This document shows, one piece after another, positions 1 through 8,082 of a stretch of 44,046 nucleotides of DNA. How positions within the stretch are numbered: position 1 is the stretch's first letter; each line of letters opens with the position of its first letter. A program made the position numbers and the translations under genes. The DNA comes from Chitinophagaceae bacterium (GTDB lineage: Bacteria; Bacteroidota; Bacteroidia; Chitinophagales; Chitinophagaceae): the NCBI GenBank assembly GCA_023957125.1, contig JAMLHL010000030.1, positions 1 through 44,046 of the forward strand, given 5' to 3'. The notes under the pieces are model-generated. The model searched no databases, had not been told where the DNA came from, and saw only the letters and a program-made list of their open reading frames with translations.

Positions 1-1478
1 TTGCTTAATGGATCATTCATATCTAATAGCTTGCTGGTTGCGCCAAACATCCTCATTTTACCTTCCGGGAAATCCTCAAGATGATAGGGCCGGATAAAAC
101 CGGCATAAGCATTATAAATAACTTCATCAATGATACATTCACAATAGTCAGCGCCATAGTATCCCCCACCTTTATTTCCAAACAAGACGCTATCGGGATT
201 GATGGTCCCGCTTAAGGTTATCCCGTCTATATAAAATTCAACTTCCAGGCTATCTGCTGAAAGCGAAGCATTTTCATCCCGGAGAAATTGTGAGAAATCC
301 TTATCAGACGCGAGCACATGCAAACAGCTATAGGCTATATAGCTGTCACCGGATTTTTTTACGCCAAACGAACCCTTTGTAACTGCATTGGCTTTATTTC
401 TGGCATAACAAACCGGCGGGGAATCAATTCCGGTATCCGGAAGCGCTATCAAATCTGTTGTATGTTTTATCTCAATGAAATCTTTCAGATAAAAGGTGTT
501 GTAGTTGATCTGTACTTCCCCTTCCGCTTTTAATTTTAATAACCGGTCCTGCGCCTCGTTATTTGTAAACTCCACCTCTATCCTTTTCTGATATAGTTTT
601 ATCCTTTCGTTGAAATAAGTAACGAGGCCGCAGGAAACCACGCCGTTTATCCCCCAGATCTGCGGCCGGTACCTGTCGTATAATTGTTCGGCGATATTAT
701 ACTGCGATATTTCCGTGTACTTAATGAGCTGATCGGCGCTGTTGAAATCGGTCAGCAGTTTCGGGTCCGACAGTTTCTCCCGGGTTCTCTTAAAACTGAA
801 CAGGATATCCAGCAGATCGTGCCAGAATTTGGAACCGAGGCTTAAAAACACCCCCATGGTCAGGTAGCCGGCAAAATGGATCAGTATTTTACCACCGTCC
901 ACATGGATAAGCATTTTACAGCAGTTCACCGTCCAGCCACCCTCTTTGAAAGCGCTAATAAAAAACACCACGGTCACGGCCAACCATGTAAAAAACGGCG
1001 CGGAAACGAAGCGCCACCGAACGGTTCGTTCGTTCTCTTCCAATTTGGAAAACAGGATAAGAGAAACAGACCACAGGAAAAGAAACAAATAAAACGCGGC
1101 CAATATGAATATACCACCATCCAGCTTGTCGAGTTGCCAGCCTAAATTGAAATGAGATCCTTCAGGGTCAGCGTAATTGAGTTCAAAAATATTAATATTA
1201 ATGAAAGCCGCGCACAGAATGCCCACGATCATATTGATCACCAATATCCGGTATTCCCTTTCTTTCTCGGCCGCCTCCGTAACCTGCTGCTCCGCCAGTA
1301 TCCGCAATCGGGCTTTCAGACAGTACACCCACTTTCCCCGTTTCCGGTGAGGGATCACAGGAATATAGATCACCTTGTCCTGAAAATATAATTTTATGAA
1401 ATTGGCTACCCTTTCCGAAATGGTGCTCATTACAAAAACAACACTCGCATAGGCAATTGCCAGTTCAGTAGTATCCAT
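1..1478 (-). CDS. Five-helix membrane protein with C-terminal trypsin-like peptidase domain (partial, runs off left edge)
   Basis: I translated this frame by hand: it is open from ATG at 1478 to the window edge (492 residues, no stop), so the 3' end lies outside. Hydrophobic segments lie at about residues 4-24, 78-98, 121-143, 159-177 and 199-218, followed by a charged cytoplasmic linker. From about residue 366 the sequence resembles chymotrypsin-fold bacterial peptidases: GSFGVKK, then SCLHVLAS with candidate catalytic His387, then YGADYCECII with candidate Asp444, then GKMRMFGATSK like the GxxTT segment that precedes the Ser loop. The nucleophile Ser would lie beyond base 1. It is the third gene after the STING-like gene and the TM/coiled-coil gene, and a copy of a 42-bp repeat lies 203 bp upstream. 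Trypsin-like peptidases are known effectors of cyclic-nucleotide immune systems. I infer a membrane-tethered protease effector. The peptidase call is moderate, the reading frame secure. Confidence 0.75.
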   Translation of the reverse strand, partial: MDTTELAIAYASVVFVMSTISERVANFIKLYFQDKVIYIPVIPHRKRGKWVYCLKARLRILAEQQVTEAAEKEREYRILVINMIVGILCAAFININIFELNYADPEGSHFNLGWQLDKLDGGIFILAAFYLFLFLWSVSLILFSKLEENERTVRWRFVSAPFFTWLAVTVVFFISAFKEGGWTVNCCKMLIHVDGGKILIHFAGYLTMGVFLSLGSKFWHDLLDILFSFKRTREKLSDPKLLTDFNSADQLIKYTEISQYNIAEQLYDRYRPQIWGINGVVSCGLVTYFNERIKLYQKRIEVEFTNNEAQDRLLKLKAEGEVQINYNTFYLKDFIEIKHTTDLIALPDTGIDSPPVCYARNKANAVTKGSFGVKKSGDSYIAYSCLHVLASDKDFSQFLRDENASLSADSLEVEFYIDGITLSGTINPDSVLFGNKGGGYYGADYCECIIDEVIYNAYAGFIRPYHLEDFPEGKMRMFGATSKLLDMNDPLS

Positions 1479-1680
1479 ACAGCATCCTGTTTTTTAACTA
1501 TGACGTAAATACAACTTCAGCCGGGTACGGACAATGAAAAAACCTGTATTTGAAAAGGTCGGAACGGACAGGCTTCAATAGGAAATTACATACCGGGCGA
1601 CAGCGCCAACAGTAGTACAGGTACAGGAAGGATTTTGTTCTTATCTTCCTCTCAAAATTATTACCTGAGACTGTCTTCAT

Positions 1681-1722
1681 ATTCAGGGATACCCATCATA
1701 TTTGATCAGGAAAAACCATGAT
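1681..1722 (-). repeat. 42-bp upstream repeat, copy 2 (between module genes 2 and 3)
   Basis: This stretch matches 3374-3415 at 32 of 42 positions in the same orientation. Both copies lie upstream of a minus-strand gene of the membrane module. Read on the minus strand, each copy holds an eight-codon frame: here 1719-1696 encodes MVFPDQI and a stop; the other encodes MIFPDKV and a stop. The 321-bp gap 1479-1799 holds nothing else I can support; a 60-codon frame at 1680-1498 has no recognisable features. Likely a duplicated promoter, operator or leader element. Confidence 0.55.
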
Positions 1723-1799
1723 TTTTTAACCGGGTGCAGCATGCGGCCATAGCGGCAGGCCAGTTCTCCGGAGAAAACTTTTTTACCGGCGGTAAGCTG

Positions 1800-2645
1800 T
1801 TATTGGGTAAGCGCTGAAATAAAGTTGCCCAGCTCGGTAACCAGATCAGCAACAGAAGCTCTTATACGCTGGTTTTTGAAAGAGGTTAAATACTTCTGTA
1901 AGCCATCCTTTAACCAACCGATCTGCTGGCTTCTTGAATAATATCCATATCCGTTGTTCATATCCTCATTGACCCTTATGCGAAGCTGCTTTGTCAGGTT
2001 TTCTGCCTGATCGGATTCGTTCATCTGGTCATAGGCAAAGATCAGATCGGGATATACTGAATATCCTACACCCGATTGATTAAAATTTTTAAGTGATGGA
2101 AGATAGGCAATCGCTTCGGCATATCTTCCGTCACCAACCAGTTTCTCAATCAACCGCATATAAGCAATGACACTGGTTGAATCAAGCCTGATCGCTCCTT
2201 CATAATCTCCCCGCTCTATCTTACCGTCAACCTGTTCCCTGACCCTTAATTTATTCAGCGTTGACGAATCCGTACTAACGGTAGCTTTCAGGTCTTCAAT
2301 TTTTTCCGTAACCGCTTGATTGCTTTGCTTAACTTCCGCCTTAACCTCCTGCCTGAGTTTTTCAAATGAGGCTGTCAGGTTTCCATCCGCTCCCACCTGT
2401 ATTTTTGCGGATTGCCAGATGGAGAGTCCTAATAATAAGGTGCCAAACACCGTCATTACTATTGCGCCTACGGGGAAGATCTGTTTCTTCCAGTAAACAA
2501 ACGTTGCAACAATGATCATAGCGCTCCCCAGGATCATTCCAAGAACAAAAGTTATTAAAGATAAAGTATCCATATAACCAGATTTAAAATTTACACTTTC
2601 TACAACCTCAAACCATGCCGGTGGCATCGGTCTTAAATCAATCAT
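1800..2645 (-). CDS. Two-helix membrane protein with coiled coil and TPR-like C-terminus, partner of STING-like protein
   Basis: The protein has 281 residues and belongs to no family I can name. Two strong transmembrane segments lie at about residues 26-47 and 57-76. A charged, probably coiled-coil stretch follows at about 88-135 (repeated Lys/Glu with Val/Leu spacing), then a helical TPR-like region (about 140-281: GDYEGAIRLDSTSVIAYMRL, DGRYAEAIAYLPSL). Its ATG at 2645 overlaps the end of the STING-like gene by 8 bp, so translation is probably coupled; an internal ATG at 2573 (residue 25) just before the first helix is an alternative start. By position it may be a pore-forming or scaffolding partner of the STING-like receptor. 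That role is inference only; no catalytic motif is visible. Confidence 0.8.
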   Translation of the reverse strand: MIDLRPMPPAWFEVVESVNFKSGYMDTLSLITFVLGMILGSAMIIVATFVYWKKQIFPVGAIVMTVFGTLLLGLSIWQSAKIQVGADGNLTASFEKLRQEVKAEVKQSNQAVTEKIEDLKATVSTDSSTLNKLRVREQVDGKIERGDYEGAIRLDSTSVIAYMRLIEKLVGDGRYAEAIAYLPSLKNFNQSGVGYSVYPDLIFAYDQMNESDQAENLTKQLRIRVNEDMNNGYGYYSRSQQIGWLKDGLQKYLTSFKNQRIRASVADLVTELGNFISALTQ

Positions 2646-3357
2646 ATACTATTTCGAAACGGCTGGCCGGCGGTATCTTATCGGGATGGTCTTCTACAAG
2701 CCGGGTAAACTTTTTATTAAAAGCCGAGTGTAGTTTTTTTGATCTTTTCGGCGTGTAGTCTGAACTCAGGTAGTTGGGCAACGCAAAAAGGATCCTCGGC
2801 GTTTCCAAAATAGTTACCTTACCACAAGCCGGATCAACTTTTATTTTTATCCACCAGGCCGGCTCAACAAAAGGATGGGAATCAATATACGCGATCTCTG
2901 TTTGCTGATCAATGGCTGATGATATCTGTGTGAGCTTCTCTTTGGATGCAGGCAGATGTATTTCTAATTTCAACTGACCGGGCTTAACCACCCATTTTCC
3001 TGATGAACGGATAAAAGCCACGTCCGTTCCCTGTCTTAATAACGTGGTCAGTTTACCCGAAAAATTCAAAAAATAACTATTGGCAAGGATCTCCGCCAAC
3101 GATTTTTTATGCGCTTCGTTATTTACACTGTAGAGGATAATCATAATAATAAGGAATATCGCTAACGTTAACGCCAATCCTATCGTTGGATTTTCGATCA
3201 GCCATTCCGGCAGGTAATCATTCAGATAGCCGTTTAAATACCCGGTATAGGTTCCAGCAGTTGGGGCGCCGGAGAAAAGGATGTCTTTAACCGTAAGATT
3301 TTCTTTTATCGTTTGAAATCCCGGTAGTCTCATAATAGTTTTCTTCAAAAATATCAT
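2638..3357 (-). CDS. Transmembrane STING-like cyclic-dinucleotide receptor (TM-STING candidate)
   Basis: The protein has 239 residues from ATG 3357; a TTG at 3366 and an ATG at 3333 are other possible starts. A Tyr/Gly/Leu-rich stretch (about 33-50) precedes one transmembrane helix (about 59-77). Residues 88-239 then follow the order and spacing of the STING ligand-binding domain. LANSYFLNF (91-99) matches the LAxSYYxxY/LAxGYYxNF start of that domain. KLEIHLPAS (130-138) matches the central strand (RLYILLPLD in human STING). VTILETPRILFALPNYL (181-197) matches the E-x-x-TP-x-x-TLFAM / DIPTTLxAL segment. SDYTPKRSKKLHSAF through EDHPDKIPPASRFEIVY matches the last helix and strand. Bacterial STING proteins bind cyclic dinucleotides, usually c-di-GMP, made by a CD-NTase and trigger an effector; in TM-STING types the effector is the membrane part. 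No CD-NTase is visible here. The comparison is from memory, without an alignment tool. Confidence 0.75.
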   Translation of the reverse strand: MIFLKKTIMRLPGFQTIKENLTVKDILFSGAPTAGTYTGYLNGYLNDYLPEWLIENPTIGLALTLAIFLIIMIILYSVNNEAHKKSLAEILANSYFLNFSGKLTTLLRQGTDVAFIRSSGKWVVKPGQLKLEIHLPASKEKLTQISSAIDQQTEIAYIDSHPFVEPAWWIKIKVDPACGKVTILETPRILFALPNYLSSDYTPKRSKKLHSAFNKKFTRLVEDHPDKIPPASRFEIVYD

Positions 3358-3373
3358 TTCGCACAAAGTGGGG

Positions 3374-3415
3374 ATTCAGGGTTAATCCCTAAACTTTATC
3401 AGGAAAAATCATGAT
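3374..3415 (-). repeat. 42-bp upstream repeat, copy 1 (upstream of STING-like gene)
   Basis: Partner of 1681-1722 (32/42 identical). It ends 17 bp before the preferred ATG of the STING-like gene, in the divergent region between that gene and the response regulator. It overlaps a small inverted repeat (GGGATT 3371-3376 with AATCCC 3384-3389) and holds the minus-strand mini-frame MIFPDKV-stop (3412-3389). I read it as a probable promoter, operator or leader of the module. Confidence 0.55.
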
Positions 3416-3475
3416 CGTATCGGTGGCTTTTCCGTTTGAATCTTCACTAACTTTAGCCCCTATTATTACATTACA

Positions 3476-4123
3476 ATGACTACCGTAGCCATTGCCGACG
3501 ACCATCAGATCTTTTGTGATTCCCTGGAAGCGCTTATCAACGATTTTGAAGGCTTCCGGGTGGTATGGTGCGCACAGGACGGGATACAGGCAATGGAGCG
3601 GCTGAAACCACCGCAGCCGGCGCCGGATATTCTTTTGCTGGATATTAATATGCCGGGCAAAAACGGGATTGAGGTGGCGGAATGGGTCTTTCAACAGTCC
3701 TTGCCGCTGCATATCCTGGCGCTTACGATGGAAAACGACGACAGCAGCGTGATCAAAATGCTGCAATACGGCGTGAAAGGCTATTTGCTGAAAAGCCTTA
3801 GCGCCGAAGAACTCTTCCAGGCGCTGCAGGCGGTGGTAAAATACGGTTTCTATTATACGCCGCTGATCACTAAACAGATCGGTAACCGGCTGGCACAAAA
3901 GAACAAAGGCCTGGTACCCGAATTAAAAGACCGGGAAAAAGAATTGTTGCAATATATGTGCACGGAAATGAGCTATTATGAAATAGCGGCCAAAATGTTC
4001 CTGAGCGAATCAACAGTAGATACGTATCGCGCCCGTCTTTTTGAAAAATTTAATGTAAAGAACCGGATCGGGTTACTACTCAAAGCCCATAATATGGGAT
4101 TGGTGAAATTGAACGGATCGTGA
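3476..4123 (+). CDS. NarL/LuxR-family response regulator
   Basis: The protein has 215 residues. The receiver domain (about 3-120) has the acidic pocket ADDH (8-10), phosphoacceptor Asp56 in LLLDINMPG, Thr in ALTMEND and Lys in YLLKS. A LuxR-type helix-turn-helix follows (about 150-212: LKDREKELLQYM, SESTVDTYRARLFEKF). It is a DNA-binding transcription factor, presumably phosphorylated by the histidine kinase encoded convergently at 6078-4225. It starts 118 bp from the divergent STING-like gene, so it could control that module; this is inference. No promoter box of the TAnnTTTG type is clear upstream. Confidence 0.93.
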   Translation: MTTVAIADDHQIFCDSLEALINDFEGFRVVWCAQDGIQAMERLKPPQPAPDILLLDINMPGKNGIEVAEWVFQQSLPLHILALTMENDDSSVIKMLQYGVKGYLLKSLSAEELFQALQAVVKYGFYYTPLITKQIGNRLAQKNKGLVPELKDREKELLQYMCTEMSYYEIAAKMFLSESTVDTYRARLFEKFNVKNRIGLLLKAHNMGLVKLNGS

Positions 4124-4224
4124 GGTATTAATTAGAAACGGAAAACGAGAAATGGCACCGGGGTGTCCATTATGTTCTTCCTTCTATAGTGCGTGCCGTC
4201 TTTATAACTTCAGCATTCTATTAT

Positions 4225-6078
4225 CTAATTCGGCAATTCAACTTTTTGCGGAATAGTGATCAAAACCTGTGTCCCCTGTCCGGGAACGGAACTGATCTTC
4301 AGGTCTCCTTTCAGGTATTCGATCCTGCTACGGATGTTTTTCAAACCCAAAGAAGACGTCTCCACCTGTTCCGGTTCAAAACCGCAACCATTGTCATCCA
4401 CCGTAGCGGTGATACATTTCATGGTGTTATCAATCATTGCGGTAATGCAGGAAGCTTTACTGTGTTTCGCAGCGTTCAATATCAGTTCACACATGATCCG
4501 GTACAGGTTTAACTGCAAATGCCGGTCTGAAATAGTAGTGATGCTGTGTTTAAACCGGATAGGAATCTGATAAATCTCCCGGAGATCACGGATATAATCG
4601 GATAAAGAGCCGGCTAAACCTTTTGCCACCAATTCTTTTGGCATTAACTGGTGCGCAATGTTCCTGATCTCCATCATGGAACTGTCAATTATGTCTTCGG
4701 TCTTTTCTACCAGGGCGCCGGGGTCCTGATTTTTCATATTTACCCTGACCAACCGCTGAAAGTTTATTTTGATGGCGGCAAGCATAGGTCCTATACTATC
4801 GTGCAGCTCGGCAGCAATCCTTTTGCGTTCATTATCCTGCACCATAATCAGTTCTGCCAGGGTCCGGTAGTGTTCATCTTCTAATTTTGCCACCTGGAGC
4901 GTTAAATAATTTTTATCGTCTCCCGTTTTTTTAAAAACAGCGAACGTAAGAATGCCTATTTCGGCAATACTCGCAAGCAACATTCCATGATCATTCAGTA
5001 TCGGGGAATAAAAAAACCCCGAATTGGATAATATCTGTTGTATGGACATCAATACGATTAAACCCAGCGCGAGGGTAAACCACCTGGCTACAATACTCTT
5101 TCCAAAAAGCCGTATTACTATCAGCAGAATGACAACAAAAGATACCCCGAAAAAGCCGTTCCATATTACATTAAACCAGGCAGGAACCGGGGAAACTTTC
5201 GGTAAAAAAGGATAGGCCAGCACGGTCAAGAGCAAAAACAAACCCGATCCGAAAACAGACCTCAGCAGGACCGTACTGATTTTGTCTTCCTTAAGAAGAC
5301 GTGGAAAAAGCGTTGCTATTAACCTGCAAAAAAACAACAAAGCGCCCAAAATAGTCAGCGGCTTTATAATGGCATTCAATTCGGGAAAATCCGGATAGAC
5401 CATAGGATACAGATACCCATAATGTTCCACCAGCCATGCTGTAACACAAAGGATATACAGCGCGTAATAAATTAACGCCATATTATTAAAGATCAACCAG
5501 CCCGTTGTCACGATAACGAAAACGATAAAAGCAATTCCGAGATAAAACCAGATCAATCTTTCAAAACCACTGTATAACCGGTCCAGACTGTCGGTGGTCA
5601 GTATCTTATATCCTACATTAATATTCCTGCCCTGATCCTGAAAAGCGGCAAGATAATAACCCTCCATTTCACTCCTGGCAATCGGCTGGATATGCCAGAC
5701 ATATTTTCTATGCCGGTTATAGGGTATCAAATTCCCGCCTAAATAAGACCGATGCAAAGTTCCGCCGGCATTCATGCGGAACAACACGACGGAATCAATG
5801 CTGGTATTGTCAACAGACATCACATAATCGTCCGAAGCAATGGGCGGTACTTTGAAAACAATATAACACCAGCGACCGGTAACCACTCCAAAATTTACCT
5901 TCTGCTCCTCATGAGAAACATAATGCAGTGATGCGGGATTGATATGAATTAAACCGGGTGCAGAATCAGAAACGAAACTGTACATACTGTCGGTAATGAC
6001 CCGTTGCTCCTGCGAAAATGCAAAATTCCCTGTCAGGAGGGGCAGCAAAACCATGATAAGAAGTTTGGATGAGGGCAT
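4225..6078 (-). CDS. 7TMR-DISM sensor histidine kinase (HisKA_3 type)
   Basis: The protein has 617 residues. A signal peptide (1-22) precedes a periplasmic 7TMR-DISMED2-like sensory domain (about 25-165), seven transmembrane helices (about 173-385), and a short coiled linker. The HisKA_3 dimerisation domain has His426 in ELHDSIGPML. The HATPase domain (about 515-612) has an N box LILNAAKHS, DNGCGFEPE and GLKNIRSRIEYL. It autophosphorylates on His and passes the phosphate to a NarL-type regulator, most likely the convergent one at 3476-4123; the stop codons are 101 bp apart. DISM extracellular domains are thought to bind carbohydrates or other small molecules. Encoding the kinase and regulator tail to tail rather than in one operon is less common. 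Confidence 0.92.
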   Translation of the reverse strand: MPSSKLLIMVLLPLLTGNFAFSQEQRVITDSMYSFVSDSAPGLIHINPASLHYVSHEEQKVNFGVVTGRWCYIVFKVPPIASDDYVMSVDNTSIDSVVLFRMNAGGTLHRSYLGGNLIPYNRHRKYVWHIQPIARSEMEGYYLAAFQDQGRNINVGYKILTTDSLDRLYSGFERLIWFYLGIAFIVFVIVTTGWLIFNNMALIYYALYILCVTAWLVEHYGYLYPMVYPDFPELNAIIKPLTILGALLFFCRLIATLFPRLLKEDKISTVLLRSVFGSGLFLLLTVLAYPFLPKVSPVPAWFNVIWNGFFGVSFVVILLIVIRLFGKSIVARWFTLALGLIVLMSIQQILSNSGFFYSPILNDHGMLLASIAEIGILTFAVFKKTGDDKNYLTLQVAKLEDEHYRTLAELIMVQDNERKRIAAELHDSIGPMLAAIKINFQRLVRVNMKNQDPGALVEKTEDIIDSSMMEIRNIAHQLMPKELVAKGLAGSLSDYIRDLREIYQIPIRFKHSITTISDRHLQLNLYRIMCELILNAAKHSKASCITAMIDNTMKCITATVDDNGCGFEPEQVETSSLGLKNIRSRIEYLKGDLKISSVPGQGTQVLITIPQKVELPN

Positions 6079-6286
6079 CGAAACTGTAATTCTGATTTTT
6101 TAAAACAAGCTCGTGCATTCTGATAATAAATGTAATACAAAGAATGAAATTTCGGAGAAGCTTTTTTTAAGTATTTATACAGTGGAAACACATCGCAAAA
6201 ATATAATGCAAAAATCAGGGCTGAAAAGTCCTCCGGCCGGAATAAAGTTCATTATAGAAAATAATTTATGAAATTTCTTCGTCGTG

Positions 6287-7984
6287 CTAAAATTCAAACT
6301 CTCTCTTCCCGATATTCCACCTCAGCCCTGTTGAAAAGAAGAATTCACTCATTTTCGGCTGCCCTTGTACGTTATAGCTTCGGTTTGCCAGGCTCACATC
6401 AATAAATAAATTCTGCAGCAGTTCGTAAGATGCCGAAAAGGAAGCAAGCAGTGATTTTGCCGGTGTGCCGGTGCCAATAAAGAATCCATAGTCCCGCGGA
6501 CGACTTTCATAACTCCTGAAAATGTCTCCTCCCATATTTACACCTGCCGAATCAAGTCCTTTTTTGTAATACAACAGCTTTCCCGTAAGATATAATTTAT
6601 TTAACGGCTGGTATTTCACAACAGCTATATATTCCCTGAAGTTGGCGCCGAGCGGGTGTGCCAGCTCGGTGTTATAGTGTGTAAATGCAGTAGTGCTGTC
6701 TTTATGTGCATACATAAAAGGCCGCACCAGGTTTATCTCGGCCTGCAGATCAAGATTTTTAACACCCAGTGCATCTATATATTTACCTCCCAGTTGCAAA
6801 GCCTGCTTATTCCACCAGCTTCCGCTTCCGTAATTTTTGATGTCCTTAAAAACAAATTCGCCTATTACAAGATTGCCATATAGCTGAAGGGTTTTCAACA
6901 GGTTGGATTTTACGTCCACTCCCACCGTGGCTTTTGAGTTGCCGCTTCCCAGTTGCATCTCAACAGCCCTGTAAAAAATTACAGGATTGAAATAACTGAG
7001 TTCAATACCATTTCTCCCGTTGTATATCACGTTTTCGTATAAGCCCAGGTTCAGCCAACGGGCCAGTTGCACGCTAAGATGGTGGAACGCCATATAATTT
7101 TTGTAGCGTATGGTATCCCTGTTGGGTAAAGGATTGAAAGGAGCGATCAACTCAGCGTACACACTTTTGTAAGCAAACTTACGCAACTGCACATCCATTT
7201 GCAGGTAAAGGAAATTATTACTGAAATCGCTCAGCAAAAGGCTCCTGTATCCGTTTCCCAGGAACAGCTTGTCATATCCGAAACGAAAATTGATAAACCT
7301 GGAAGCTGCGAAATCTATTCCTCCTCTTGCATCAAAATAATCATATCCTCCGCCCTGCAAAAATTTGAAATAGCCAGCATTGGGAATACCGATGCGCTTC
7401 CTAACATACTGCGCCACATAGGCAGGGTCTCTTTCCTGGTTTTCGGTGATATATGTATAAAAGCCGAGCTTCTTCCCGATATTGCCACGCATGGTTATGC
7501 CCCTGGCATTTGTATATAATGCTTTATCAACCTCCGAAGATTTTCCGGCCTGCAGGTTGAGTACGGGATCTATAATAAGTGTAAAATCCCTGCTGTATGT
7601 TTCATACAGATGCGCCGGCGTTTTGAAAAAGGTATGCCATATCGGCTTGTATGTTTGAAAAGAAACCCCGTGATCTTTGGTCCAATCGGCATTGCTCATC
7701 AGCAAACTCCGGATGTTATAACGATCTACCGGGGAAAGCTCTGCCGGCAATTGTCCTGCTTTATCAAGCGAGTCGAGGAATTCCACCCGTTCGGTATATA
7801 TTTTCCGGTTGTAGGGCTTAATTGCGGAAAAAGACAAAACAGAATCATTTTGTAATTTGATGTCCAGCCGCTCCAGTAACCGGTACTGTTTATCACCCAG
7901 GCCGATCCTGTCTGACTGGGCAAAAAGAACGGAAGCAGATATCAGCCACAAAAAGCCGGAAAGCAATGTTTTTTTCAACTGCAT
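6287..7984 (-). CDS. Outer-membrane Wzi/RemB-like beta-barrel protein
   Basis: I chose the ATG at 7984 because it gives a clean signal peptide ending FAQ at residues 21-23; an upstream ATG at 8026 adds 14 poorly conserved residues. The mature protein is rich in alternating hydrophobic/aromatic beta strands and ends in Phe (GKREFEF), typical of outer-membrane barrels. The stretch RFGYDKLFLGNGYRSLLLSD resembles the capsule-assembly Wzi family and the Flavobacterium gliding protein RemB (FGxDxxFxGxGYRSLxLSD). A surface polysaccharide or motility role is the usual suggestion for that family. It lies 98 bp downstream of dapA on the same strand and may be co-transcribed with it. Confidence 0.75.
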   Translation of the reverse strand: MQLKKTLLSGFLWLISASVLFAQSDRIGLGDKQYRLLERLDIKLQNDSVLSFSAIKPYNRKIYTERVEFLDSLDKAGQLPAELSPVDRYNIRSLLMSNADWTKDHGVSFQTYKPIWHTFFKTPAHLYETYSRDFTLIIDPVLNLQAGKSSEVDKALYTNARGITMRGNIGKKLGFYTYITENQERDPAYVAQYVRKRIGIPNAGYFKFLQGGGYDYFDARGGIDFAASRFINFRFGYDKLFLGNGYRSLLLSDFSNNFLYLQMDVQLRKFAYKSVYAELIAPFNPLPNRDTIRYKNYMAFHHLSVQLARWLNLGLYENVIYNGRNGIELSYFNPVIFYRAVEMQLGSGNSKATVGVDVKSNLLKTLQLYGNLVIGEFVFKDIKNYGSGSWWNKQALQLGGKYIDALGVKNLDLQAEINLVRPFMYAHKDSTTAFTHYNTELAHPLGANFREYIAVVKYQPLNKLYLTGKLLYYKKGLDSAGVNMGGDIFRSYESRPRDYGFFIGTGTPAKSLLASFSASYELLQNLFIDVSLANRSYNVQGQPKMSEFFFSTGLRWNIGKREFEF

Positions 7985-8082
7985 TGAATTTTGAGTCTTT
8001 GAAAAGATTAAAACGCAGGATCCCATAGTATCGTCTTTGCCCTGCCTGAAAAATCACCTGTTCCGTAGATCCTCACCGGGTA

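Noticed and set aside
318..1391. Plus-strand frames at 318-533, 876-1145 and 1152-1391
   Set aside because: They lie opposite the long minus-strand protease-like frame, which has membrane helices and peptidase motifs; the plus-strand products look like antisense shadows.
1498..1680. 60-codon minus-strand frame after repeat copy 2
   Set aside because: No recognisable domain, no ribosome site and an odd composition; kept only as a note in the repeat entry.
1690..1802. Coding-like in-frame extension beyond the stop of the 2TM gene (about 37 codons)
   Set aside because: It continues the frame after TAA without a stop, but there is no sign of recoding; likely chance.
1..3475. A CD-NTase (GS-x-DxD nucleotidyltransferase) expected beside a STING gene
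   Set aside because: I looked at the module and its neighbours and saw none; it may lie beyond base 1, so it is not reported.
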